A stretch of 44,777 nucleotides of DNA from Actinomycetota bacterium. GTDB taxonomy: Bacteria; Actinomycetota; Thermoleophilia; Gaiellales; Gaiellaceae. This document shows, one piece after another, positions 25,158-32,593 of this stretch. The DNA lies in the NCBI GenBank assembly GCA_005883955.1, contig VAXH01000078.1, forward strand, positions 22,311 through 67,087. The letters run 5' to 3'. The first letter of the stretch is position 1, and the number at the start of each line of letters is the position of its first letter. The notes under the pieces were generated by a model, which saw only the letters and a program-made list of their open reading frames with translations, made no database searches and had not been told where the DNA came from. Position numbers and translations under genes: made by a program.

Positions 25158-27694
25158 GCGAGCGCGGCTCGCAGCGCCTCTTCGGCCCGTTCCAGCGCCG
25201 CGTCGAGTTTGGCGGGATCCCTGCCGCCGGCACGGGCCATCGTCGCCCGGCCTCCTCCGCCCCCGCCCACCTCGGCCGCCGCGGCCTTGATCACCGCGAC
25301 TGCATCGACCTTGCCCTCGAGCGAGCGGTCGAAGTTCGCGACCAGGTGCACCCGCCCGTCCTCGCTGCCGCCGAGGATGACCGCGGCCGGCCGGCGCTCC
25401 TGCTTGATCCGGTCGGACTCCGCGAGGAGGGCGTCCATTGTCACGTCGCTCATCCGGCCGACGTAGACGTTGATGCCGCCGATCTCCTCCTCGCTGCGAG
25501 GCGCCACTTCGGCTCGTTCCGTCTTCGCCGTCTGGCGCTTCGCCTGCTTCCGAGTCTCCGCGAGCTCCGCGCGCAGCTGCTCGGCCTCGCGGCTCCGCTC
25601 GTGCAGGAGCGCGAACGCCTCGCCCGACGTGACGGCTTCGATCCGCCGGGCGCCCGAGCCCACCGACCCCTCCGAAAGGATCACAAAGGGCCCGATCTCG
25701 GCCGTCGAGCGCACATGCGTCCCGCCGCAGAGCTCTCGCGAGTAGCCGTCGATTTCGACCACCCGCACCTCGTCGCCGTACTTCTCGCCGAAGAGCATCA
25801 TCGCCCCGAGGTTGCGCGCCTCCTCGATCGGCGTCACGAACGTCCGCACGGGCCGGTTCTGGAAGACGATCTCGTTGACAGCCTGCTCAACCCGTTCCCG
25901 CTCCTGGGCCGTCAGCGCCTGCGGATGAGTGAAGTCGAAGCGCAGCTTGTCCGGCCCCACGGCGGAGCCGGCCTGCTTGACGTGCGCGCCGAGAAGCTCC
26001 CGGAGCGCCTTGTGCAGCAGGTGCGTCGCGGTGTGGTTGGCCATGGTGGGGAAGCGAACCGACCACGGCACGACCGCGCGGACCCGCATGCCTTCCTCGA
26101 ATCCCTTTCCGCTGAAAGTCAGCACCTGGTCGTCGTCGAGCCTGGTCGCCTTGATCAGGTCGGCGCGCGCGCCGGTCTCCTCGTTCTCGATGTAGCCGGC
26201 GTCGGAGACCTGGCCGCCGCCTTCCGGGTAGAACGGCGACTGCTCGAGCTTCGCCTGGAAGGTGCCGTCGCCGAGCTCCACGTACGCCAGGATCGCTGTG
26301 AGCACCTCCGTTCGCTCGTAGCCGACGAACTGGGTTCGCGGCGCCGAGCCGCTGAGCTTGATCTCGACGTCGAAAGCCGAGCCCTGGCGCGAGCGTTCCC
26401 GCTGTTCCTCCATCAGGCGGGTGAACTCCTCCTCGTTGACCTCGAGTCCCCGTTCGGCCGCGAGCTCTTTCGTCAGCTCCCAGGGGAACCCGTAGGTGTC
26501 GTGCAGGCGGAAGGCATCCTCTGGCGTGATCTCGCCTTTCGCCACCATTTCCTCGAACAGTTTCTCGCCGCGGGCGAGGGTCTCGCGGAAGCGCTCCTCT
26601 TCGGCCCGGATCAACTCGGCGATCTCGCTGCGACGCTCCTCGAGCTCGGTATAGACAAAGCCCATCTGCCCGCGGACGACGTCGGCGAGCTCGTACAGGA
26701 ACGGTGGCTCGAGCCCGAGGCGGCGGCCGAACTGGACCGCGCGGCGAATCACCCGGCGCAGCACGTAGCCGCGGCCTTCGTTCGAGGGAGCTACTCCTTC
26801 GGCAACGAGGAAGGCCGCCGTCCGCGCATGCTCGACGACGACCCGGTAGGCCTTGGTCGCCTCGTCGGAGGAGCCGTACGGCGCGCTCGCGCGCTCGCCG
26901 ATCCAGTCGAGCAGCGGCCGGAGGATGTCGATCTCCGCGAACGAGTCCGCGTCCTGAAGGAGCATCGCCGCGCGCTCGAAGCCCAGGCCGGTGTCGATGT
27001 TCTGCTGCGGCAGGGGTGTCAGCGTCCCGTCGTCGGCGAGGTCGAACTCCATGAAGACGAGGTTCCAGAACTCGAGGTAGCGCTCGCACTCGCATCCGGG
27101 TGCGCAGTCGGGCCGCCCGCAGCCGTACTTCTCGCCGCGGTCGTAGTAGAGCTCCGAGCACGGCCCGCAGGGACCGGTGTCGGCCGCCTGCCAGAAGTTC
27201 TCCGAGCGCGGTAGGCCGAGAATCCGCTCCCGCGGGACGAACTTCTCCCAAGCTTTCGCTGCGACCTCGTCCTCGCCCAGGCCCAGCTCGGGATCGCCGG
27301 CGAAGATCGTGGCCCACAAGCGCTCGGGCTCGAGCCCCATGCGCTCGATGACGAACTCCCACGCGTACTCGACCGCGCCCTCCTTGAAGTAGTCGCCGAA
27401 CGAGAAGTTGCCGAGCATCTCGTAGAAGCAGAGGTGCCGGTTCGTCAGGCCGACGTCGTCCAGATCGTTCTGCTTCCCCCCGGCCCGGACGACCTTCTGG
27501 ACCGTCGTCACGCGGGCTGACGCCGGCTGCTCGAGCCCGAGAAACCACCGCTTCATCGGTTGCATGCCGGCGACGATGAAGAGCGTGGTCGGGTCGTCCG
27601 CAGGCGGGATCACCGAGGCCGACGGCCGGCGCAAGTGGCCCTTCTCCTCGAAGAACGAGAGAAACCCTTCACGCAGCTCGGCGGTCGTGCGCAT
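25154..27694 (-). CDS. alaS: Alanyl-tRNA synthetase
   Basis: Charges tRNA-Ala and edits mischarged Ser/Gly. 846 residues: class II catalytic core (ELREGFLSFFEEKGH, VAGMQPMKRWFLG, CFYEMLGNFSFGDYFKEGA), a Cys-rich insert GCGRPDCAPGCECERY (~residues 190-205), the tRNA-recognition helices, the editing domain with HTATHLLHKALRE and CGGTHVRST, and the C-Ala domain ending in GGGGGGRATMARAGG. ATG at 27694, with a near-consensus TAGAAT box 8 nt upstream, implying a leaderless mRNA. First gene of the alaS-to-aroKB operon. Confidence 0.97.
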   Translation of the reverse strand: MRTTAELREGFLSFFEEKGHLRRPSASVIPPADDPTTLFIVAGMQPMKRWFLGLEQPASARVTTVQKVVRAGGKQNDLDDVGLTNRHLCFYEMLGNFSFGDYFKEGAVEYAWEFVIERMGLEPERLWATIFAGDPELGLGEDEVAAKAWEKFVPRERILGLPRSENFWQAADTGPCGPCSELYYDRGEKYGCGRPDCAPGCECERYLEFWNLVFMEFDLADDGTLTPLPQQNIDTGLGFERAAMLLQDADSFAEIDILRPLLDWIGERASAPYGSSDEATKAYRVVVEHARTAAFLVAEGVAPSNEGRGYVLRRVIRRAVQFGRRLGLEPPFLYELADVVRGQMGFVYTELEERRSEIAELIRAEEERFRETLARGEKLFEEMVAKGEITPEDAFRLHDTYGFPWELTKELAAERGLEVNEEEFTRLMEEQRERSRQGSAFDVEIKLSGSAPRTQFVGYERTEVLTAILAYVELGDGTFQAKLEQSPFYPEGGGQVSDAGYIENEETGARADLIKATRLDDDQVLTFSGKGFEEGMRVRAVVPWSVRFPTMANHTATHLLHKALRELLGAHVKQAGSAVGPDKLRFDFTHPQALTAQERERVEQAVNEIVFQNRPVRTFVTPIEEARNLGAMMLFGEKYGDEVRVVEIDGYSRELCGGTHVRSTAEIGPFVILSEGSVGSGARRIEAVTSGEAFALLHERSREAEQLRAELAETRKQAKRQTAKTERAEVAPRSEEEIGGINVYVGRMSDVTMDALLAESDRIKQERRPAAVILGGSEDGRVHLVANFDRSLEGKVDAVAVIKAAAAEVGGGGGGRATMARAGGRDPAKLDAALERAEEALRAALA

Positions 27695-27702
27695 CGCGTT
27701 TG

Positions 27703-27708
27703 ATTCTA
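27703..27708 (-). promoter_or_regulatory. Putative -10 box TAGAAT for alaS
   Basis: TAGAAT ends 8 nt before the alaS ATG, the strongest of the TANNNT boxes in the window. If used, the RNA starts at or next to the ATG and the hairpins at 27772-27831 lie upstream of transcription. Confidence 0.5.
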
Positions 27709-27771
27709 GGCGCCGCCCAGGTCCCCACCTTGTCGGAGAATCCTCCCGCTTCCCCCGAACCCCCTCCGCTG

Positions 27772-27831
27772 GTCCGCTACGCGGACAAGCCGCTGCGCGG
27801 CTCCCTCGAACGCGGTGACCCGCAAGAGGGA
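27772..27831. other. Three adjacent hairpins in the alaS / secreted-protein divergent region
   Basis: GTCCGC-TAC-GCGGAC (27772-27786), AGCCGC-TGC-GCGGCT (27788-27802) and a longer stem TCCCTC / GAGGGA (27802-27831) enclosing GCGG-TGAC-CCGC. The first two look like variants of one unit. They lie in the 262-bp gap between divergent genes. This gap holds no credible gene; a 77-codon minus-strand frame at 27706-27939 has no protein-like features. Confidence 0.5.
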
Positions 27832-27956
27832 AGTTCCGCGAGCCAAGCCCTTCGCAGCCGATGAAAGCTCCGGTGGTTGCCGCCCAACCGCTGCCGCCCT
27901 AACCAGCGACAGCCGGCGTTTCGCCCACCGGGCCGGCACTCCAGGAGGAAGCCAAA

Positions 27957-29372
27957 ATGAAACGAGTTCTCGTCCTTGCCGTGGCCATGACCGGGCTCGT
28001 CCTGCCCGCGGCCGCGAACGCCGGCACCTTTCAGGGCGTGGTGATCGCCAAGAGCGCCAAGCGCAAGGCGATCGTCACCGCCTCCGCGAACGGGACCGTC
28101 CGCACGATCCGGGCCCCGAAGACCTTCGGCAAGCTCGGCCTCGGCGCGCTCGTCACCGTCCGCGCGCGGCAGCTGCCCGACAGCACTTTCGCTGCAGCCG
28201 CCACGCAGCAGATCGGCCGCGGCAAGCGCGCACGGGTGCAGGCGACGGTCGTCAAGCGCGCGGGGCAGAAGCTCTATCTCTCCGCCGGCAACAGCGTGTT
28301 CGTGTTCGGCCTGCGAACCGGCGCCGGCTCCAAGCTGCGTCCGGGCGACCGGGTCACGGCCTCAGCGAGCTTCGGGAAGGCGCAGCTGTTCTGCGACACC
28401 GTCAAGCCCGTCGGCCATGACGACGAGCTCGAGCTCGAAGGGATCTACCTCTCGACCGAGGGAGGCGTGCTCAGCCTCGCCGTGCACGGTCGCGGGCTCG
28501 TCAAGGTGTCCGTCCCAGACGGTTTCGACCTACCGGAGCTGAAGCCGGGCGACGAGGTCTCGCTCCAAGCGACCGTCGAGTCTGACGGAACCTTCACTCT
28601 TGCCAGCATCGACAACGAGGACGCGGGCGATGAGTCGACCGGTGGAGACGACGGAGTCGACATGGGCGACCACATCTTCACCGTCAGCGGTCTGCTGAGC
28701 GCGCTTTCGTCCACCTCGGTTGGCGTCGAGGTCGACGGGCATCCCGAGCCCGTCCGCTGTGCGGTCCCGGCCTCCGCGAGCCTCACCGGCTTCACGGTCG
28801 GTCAGGCCGTCGAGATGAGCTGCAAGTACGCCGAGGGCGACTTCGTGCTCGTGAAGCTCACTCCGAAGACGGAGGATCCGCCCGGCAGCGGCGAAGGATC
28901 GGTGGACGTCGAAGGGTCGATCACGACAATCAATCCGACCGTCGTGACGGTCGCTGTAACCCCTCCACCGGGGGTCACCTCCGTCAAGTCCGTCATGTGC
29001 GTGCTGCAGGCCGGCGAGGACCTACGCGGCTTCGCGGTCGGCGACGCCGTCGAGTTGCAGTGCGACTACAGCAAGACGCTCGGCCACTATGTGCTGACCT
29101 CCCTCACATCCGACAACGCGTCGCTCGACGACGGCTACGACGGCCTGACGGGGTGGTTCGACCTGACGGGCGTGCTCGCGTCAATCCGCTCCGACGGCGT
29201 CGGCATCAAGGTCGTCGGCCACACGAGCTTCGTCAACTGCGCGATGCCGGCTGGGACGGATCTCTCCGGCTTCGCGCTCGGGGACGCGGTCGAGATCGAG
29301 TGCAGTTACGGCGACGGTCGCTGGAAGCTCGCGTCGCTCAGCTCGGACAGCGCCCAGGTAACACTGGCGTAG
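27957..29372 (+). CDS. Secreted protein with three 80-residue Cys-paired repeats
   Basis: A 471-residue exported protein of unknown function. A clear Sec signal peptide (MKRVLVLAVAMTGLVLPAAA, cleavage after ANA at residue 22) leads to a beta-rich N-terminal part (23-150) and a second beta domain (155-220). An acidic linker (EDAGDESTGGDDGVDMGD) precedes three repeats of period 80: Cys pairs C268/C289, C348/C369 and C428/C449, each followed by YxxG and an LxSL-type strand, with a shared GFxVGDAVEhxC motif. OB-like small barrels with one disulfide each are likely. AGGAGG is 8 nt before the ATG. Convergent with the sigma gene. Confidence 0.8.
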   Translation: MKRVLVLAVAMTGLVLPAAANAGTFQGVVIAKSAKRKAIVTASANGTVRTIRAPKTFGKLGLGALVTVRARQLPDSTFAAAATQQIGRGKRARVQATVVKRAGQKLYLSAGNSVFVFGLRTGAGSKLRPGDRVTASASFGKAQLFCDTVKPVGHDDELELEGIYLSTEGGVLSLAVHGRGLVKVSVPDGFDLPELKPGDEVSLQATVESDGTFTLASIDNEDAGDESTGGDDGVDMGDHIFTVSGLLSALSSTSVGVEVDGHPEPVRCAVPASASLTGFTVGQAVEMSCKYAEGDFVLVKLTPKTEDPPGSGEGSVDVEGSITTINPTVVTVAVTPPPGVTSVKSVMCVLQAGEDLRGFAVGDAVELQCDYSKTLGHYVLTSLTSDNASLDDGYDGLTGWFDLTGVLASIRSDGVGIKVVGHTSFVNCAMPAGTDLSGFALGDAVEIECSYGDGRWKLASLSSDSAQVTLA

Positions 29373-29382
29373 GCGTCCGATC

Positions 29383-29415
29383 GGCGGGCTGACCTACCGC
29401 AGGGGTCGGCCCGCC
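29383..29415. terminator. Bidirectional hairpin between the convergent secreted-protein and sigma genes
   Basis: GGCGGGCTGACC pairs with GGTCGGCCCGCC (12 bp with one wobble) across a 9-nt loop. It covers the last codons and stop of the sigma gene and follows the secreted-protein stop by 10 nt. No T-tract is present, so termination is plausible but not certain. Confidence 0.5.
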
Positions 29416-30158
29416 TCCTCATCCTCCGCGATTTCCTCGCGGATCTTCTCGAGCGAGCGTCGGATCAGCCGTGAGACGTGCATCTGCGAGATGCCCACCT
29501 GTTGGGCGATCTGAGACTGGGTCAATCCCTTGAAGAAGCGCAGGTGGAGGATCGTGCGCTCGCGGTCGTCGAGGACGCGGAAACCGGGTTCGAGGACGGC
29601 GCGGTCCTCGGAGACTTCGTACTCGTGCTCCTCGGTGCCAAGCGACTCGAGCGGGTCGAGGTCGCCGTCGTCGTCCTGGCCGGGGCCTGCCGAGAGCGAG
29701 AGCGAGCTGTACGCCCGGCCGCTCTCGAGCGCCTCGAGCACCTCCTCCTCGGAGACCTCCGCGGCCTTGGCGAGCTCTGCGATCGTGGGCGAGCGGCCGA
29801 GCTCCACGGTCTTTTCCTCGAGCAGCCGCGAGAGCTGGATGTTCAGCTCCTGCAGGCCGCGGGGGACGCGCACCGACCAGCCGCGGTCGCGGAAGTGACG
29901 TTTGATCTCGCCGATGATGTTCGGTGTGGCGTAGGTCGTCAGCTCGACGCCGCGGTCGAGGTCGAAGCGGTCGATCGCCTTGATCAGGCCGATGGCGCCG
30001 ATCTGGACGAGGTCTTCGAACTGCTCGCCGCGATAGGAGTAGCGGCGTGCGAGCGAGCGGACGAGCGACATGTACTGCTCGATCAGCTGCTCGCGCGCCG
30101 CGAGATCGCCCTCTTGGTGGTACCGGCGGAGGAGCGCCTTGTCGCTCTTCTGGGTCAC
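29394..30158 (-). CDS. RNA polymerase sigma factor, SigB/SigF family
   Basis: A group 3 sigma-70 factor for stress or developmental promoters. 254 residues with region 2 (YMSLVRSLARRYSYRGEQ, FEDLVQIGAIGLIKAIDRFD, TTYATPNIIGEIKRHFRD), region 3 (ELGRSPTIAELAKAAEVS) and region 4 with the helix-turn-helix LTQSQIAQQVGISQMHVSRL. GTG at 30158 overlaps the stop of the anti-sigma-like gene (GTGA), the partner arrangement expected of SigB/SigF systems. No RsbV-like antagonist or phosphatase is in the window. Confidence 0.94.
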   Translation of the reverse strand: MTQKSDKALLRRYHQEGDLAAREQLIEQYMSLVRSLARRYSYRGEQFEDLVQIGAIGLIKAIDRFDLDRGVELTTYATPNIIGEIKRHFRDRGWSVRVPRGLQELNIQLSRLLEEKTVELGRSPTIAELAKAAEVSEEEVLEALESGRAYSSLSLSAGPGQDDDGDLDPLESLGTEEHEYEVSEDRAVLEPGFRVLDDRERTILHLRFFKGLTQSQIAQQVGISQMHVSRLIRRSLEKIREEIAEDEEAGRPLR

Positions 30159-30544
30159 TTGGCGCTTTCGACGCTCTCGACGCGCTTCTCGAGCTCGATC
30201 CAGTCGCCGCCTTCCCGCTCGACCGCCGCGAAACGGTCGACGACCGTCTCCAGCACGCGTCGCAGACCGACGCCGTCGTCGGGACGTTCGAGCTCGGCCC
30301 GCAGTCCGTCGCCGGCGAACGGGCCGAGAGCGGCCTTGACGGTGTCCTCCCCGACCTCCAGCTCGACGGTCAGCTCACCCTTCTCTCCGCGCCGCTCGAG
30401 CAGCGTCTCCAGGGCCGTGCCGAGGTCGTCCACGACCTCGTAGCTGAAGTTGAGCCGGGCTGCGACCCCGGCGAGCACAAGCTGGGCGACGTTCTCGAAC
30501 CCCTCATCGCGAGGAATCGTGAGCAGGATCCGGTCCGGCGTCAC
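30155..30544 (-). CDS. Anti-sigma-factor-like protein (degenerate RsbW-type ATPase fold)
   Basis: A 129-residue protein directly upstream of, and coupled to, the sigma gene. It opens RILLTIPRDEGFENVAQLVL and continues as helix GVAARLNFSYEVVDDLGTAL, in the pattern of RsbW/SpoIIAB-type GHKL folds; the end (LETVVDRFAAVEREGGDWIEL) fits their last helix and strand. The ATP-binding N box (normally E-x-x-x-N) and the G boxes are not visible, so it probably does not bind ATP or act as a kinase. GTG at 30544 overlaps the mnmA stop (GTGA). A longer frame up to 30694 would overlap mnmA and was rejected. Confidence 0.65.
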   Translation of the reverse strand: MTPDRILLTIPRDEGFENVAQLVLAGVAARLNFSYEVVDDLGTALETLLERRGEKGELTVELEVGEDTVKAALGPFAGDGLRAELERPDDGVGLRRVLETVVDRFAAVEREGGDWIELEKRVESVESAK

Positions 30545-31782
30545 AGCAGGCCCGCGCCGACGACGACGCCATCCTCGTAGAGGACCGCCGTCTGGCCGAC
30601 GGCGACCCCGTATGCCGGCTGGTCGAGTGAGAGCCGGAACCCGTGCTCGGCCTCCTCCACCGCCGCCGGGACCGCGGGAGACCGGTACCGCCATTTGACC
30701 TCGGCGCGATTCACCCGGACGTACAACCGTCCACTGACGGAAATCGTTTCGACGGCAAGCGACTCCCGAGGCCCGACGACGACCGTGTTCGCGCCGGGAT
30801 CGGTGCGCAGCACGTAGAGCGGCTCTGCCGACGAGACCCCCAGCCCGCGGCGCTGGCCGGTCGTGAAGCGCCAGAAGCCGTCATGTCGACCGAGCTGACG
30901 TCCCTGCTCGTCGACGATCTCGCCCTCGGACTCCTCGACGCCGTGCCGCCTGACGAAGTTGCGGTAGTCGCCCCCGCCGAGAAAGCACGCTTCCTGGCTC
31001 TCGCTACGCCGGGCGACAGCGAGCCCGGCGCGCGCGGCCTCGGCTCTGGTCTCGTCCTTCGTCTGCTCGCCGAGTGGGAACCAGATCCGGTCGAGGACCC
31101 GCGGCTCGAGGCGGGCGAGCATGTAGGTCTGGTCCTTCTCGGGGTCGCGGGCGCGCGCCAGCAGCCGTCGGCCACGGTGCTCGACGATCCGCGCGTAGTG
31201 CCCGGTCGCAAGGCGCGAAGCGCCGGCCCGCTCGGCGAAGGCGAGCAGCTCCGCGAAACGAAAGCTGCCGTTGCAGCGGATACATGGATTCGGCGTCTCG
31301 CCGTGTGCGTAGCCACGAACGAACGGAGCCACGACAGCCCGGCGAAACTCGTCGCGCAGGTCGAGCGTCACGTGCGGGAGGCCGAGCGCGTGACACGTCT
31401 CGCGCGCGGCGATCACGGCCTCCGGCGAGCAGCACGCGCGCTCCGAGTCCGGCGCCCCCGGATCGATCCAGAGCCGCAGTGTGACGCCGATCGCTCCCGG
31501 CCCCGCGCGCAGGAGGGCGACGGCGCTGTCGACGCCGCCGCTCATCGCGACCGCGACTCGACCTGGGTCAGGCCCGGCTCTAAAGACTTGCCCGAGCGCG
31601 TTCGCGAGCGCGTCGGCAGAAAGCGTCTCGCCGGGTATCGCGGCCGCCTCGAGCAGCGTCAGCCCGGCAAGCGGGCGCTCCATGCCGTCTGCGTCCGCGT
31701 CGACGATCCGGTCGTCCTCGACGGCCAACCGAACGATCGCAGCGTCGCCGTCGCGCGACGAGTCCCCAACGACCTCGATCAC
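30541..31782 (-). CDS. mnmA: tRNA 2-thiouridylase MnmA with NifU-like N-terminal remnant
   Basis: Thiolates U34 of Lys, Glu and Gln tRNAs. From ~residue 72 it is a standard MnmA: P-loop VAVAMSGGVDSAVALL, the TPNPCIRCN and SQEACFLG motifs with the two catalytic Cys, TGHYARI, and the C-terminal barrel domain. Residues 1-70 are extra: AAIVRLAVEDDRIVDADADG and LLEAAAIPGETLSADALA resemble the NifU/IscU scaffold fold, but all of that family's Cys ligands are gone. GTG at 31782, TAGCCT box 6 nt upstream. Coupled downstream to the anti-sigma and sigma genes. Confidence 0.9.
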   Translation of the reverse strand: MIEVVGDSSRDGDAAIVRLAVEDDRIVDADADGMERPLAGLTLLEAAAIPGETLSADALANALGQVFRAGPDPGRVAVAMSGGVDSAVALLRAGPGAIGVTLRLWIDPGAPDSERACCSPEAVIAARETCHALGLPHVTLDLRDEFRRAVVAPFVRGYAHGETPNPCIRCNGSFRFAELLAFAERAGASRLATGHYARIVEHRGRRLLARARDPEKDQTYMLARLEPRVLDRIWFPLGEQTKDETRAEAARAGLAVARRSESQEACFLGGGDYRNFVRRHGVEESEGEIVDEQGRQLGRHDGFWRFTTGQRRGLGVSSAEPLYVLRTDPGANTVVVGPRESLAVETISVSGRLYVRVNRAEVKWRYRSPAVPAAVEEAEHGFRLSLDQPAYGVAVGQTAVLYEDGVVVGAGLL

Positions 31783-31788
31783 GAGGTC

Positions 31789-31794
31789 AGGCTA
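31789..31794 (-). promoter_or_regulatory. Putative -10 box TAGCCT for mnmA
   Basis: TANNNT hexamer ending 6 nt before the mnmA GTG. No clear -35. Confidence 0.35.
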
Positions 31795-32077
31795 GCTGGC
31801 CGCACCGGCGCAAGGAGCATTCCCCATCGCCCGGACAAGCACGAAAACCCGTTGACAATGGCTTCGCAGCTCCGCCCGCCGCACCATCTTTCAAAAAGTG
31901 CCCCACCCTGCCGTTACCCCACGCCCGTAGCGAACCTGGCACTGCCAGGTGGGTGCCTTGCCCGCTACGTCACCCTGGGGCGCGTAGCGCGGACGCAGGC
32001 TCCCTTTCACTAGGTGTTGGTTCTACTTTGAGAACGCGGAGCTCGTACAGGGTCGAGCACGAACCGAGCTTAGCTCA
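31795..32077. other. Intergenic region with nested inverted repeats, no gene seen
   Basis: Part of the 394-nt gap between mnmA and the RlpA-like gene. It holds a perfect 17-bp palindrome ACCTGGCA-C-TGCCAGGT (31934-31950) nested inside GTAGCG (31927-31932) and CGCTAC (31963-31968), with a further GTAGCG near 31984. A lone TTGACA at 31852-31857 has no matching -10. No tRNA fold or coding pattern was found. Confidence 0.5.
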
Positions 32078-32171
32078 AGGCACTCGTCGCGCAGCCTCAC
32101 CAGCGACGGGGCTCAACGGCGCGCCGGCAAAGGCCGGGACGCCCTCAGCGCCAACGTAAGCGATGCCTTCG
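32078..32171 (-). mobile_element. Palindromic element, divergent copy C
   Basis: On the minus strand it reads AAGGCATCGCTTACG, then GGCCTTTGCCGGCGCGCCGT, matching copies A and B in order and spacing, although the right arm of the first hairpin has decayed. TGAGCT occurs on both sides (32072-32077 and 32174-32179, 102 bp apart), again covering the stop of the adjacent gene. Boundaries are approximate. Confidence 0.45.
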
Positions 32172-32176
32172 AAAGC

Positions 32177-32593
32177 TCACCGGGCGTACACCCAACTGAT
32201 GCGCTGGATCCCGCTGATGCCGAGATCCTCCGCCAGCGCAGGCGTGAGGTCGAAGCGGCGGCCCGGCACGACCGGACGCCGGGCGACCACCTGGGTGAGG
32301 ATGCGCGGGCTGTGTCCGAACGAGACGAAGAGCCTGATGTTGCAGGGAAGCACGGAGTCGACGACCCCAAGCGTCGTCGGTCTCAGCAGGACGCCGCAGT
32401 TCGTTCGCGTGCCGTAGCGCACCGGCTGCGCACCGGCCAGAGCCGTGTACCAGCCGCCTCCCGGAACCACGACCGGGTTCAGATGCCCGCCGCTGTTCGT
32501 TCCGCGCGGCGACGTGATCGCGAGCGCCACGACCGCCGCGAGCAGGGCAACGCCTGCGAGAGCGACTTCCCGTAGAGCTAGCGAAGGGCTCAA
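32177..32593 (-). CDS. Membrane-anchored RlpA-like double-psi beta-barrel protein
   Basis: A 138-residue protein with one N-terminal membrane helix or uncleaved signal (VALAGVALLAAVVALAI, residues ~10-26) and an extracytoplasmic domain that follows the RlpA pattern: GWYTALAG, YGTRTNCGVLLRPTTLGV, LPCNIRLFVSFG and PGRRFDLTPALAEDLGI. RlpA-type barrels bind or cleave peptidoglycan; whether this one is catalytic cannot be said. Two Cys may form a disulfide. TTG at 32593 overlaps the stop of the Pro-rich gene (TTGA). Last gene of a small coupled group. Confidence 0.65.
   Translation of the reverse strand: MSPSLALREVALAGVALLAAVVALAITSPRGTNSGGHLNPVVVPGGGWYTALAGAQPVRYGTRTNCGVLLRPTTLGVVDSVLPCNIRLFVSFGHSPRILTQVVARRPVVPGRRFDLTPALAEDLGISGIQRISWVYAR

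Noticed and set aside
25346-27214. 622-codon open frame antisense to alaS
   Set aside because: It mirrors the alaS codon pattern in GC-rich DNA, has no recognisable domain, and alaS on the other strand is certain. The same applies to long antisense frames over accC (14283-15410), pyrG (3186-4445) and recN (9216-10424).
27800-27840. T-box riboswitch for alaS
   Set aside because: GGGTCACCGCG on the minus strand recalls the T-box sequence, but the exact conserved bases, specifier stem and terminator are missing, and a strong -10 box lies downstream of it.
27706-27939. 77-codon minus-strand frame upstream of alaS
   Set aside because: Basic, low-complexity translation covering three hairpins, no ribosome-binding site, no known family.
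31852-31857. Plus-strand promoter with TTGACA
   Set aside because: No -10 box at 16-18 nt and no plus-strand gene downstream.
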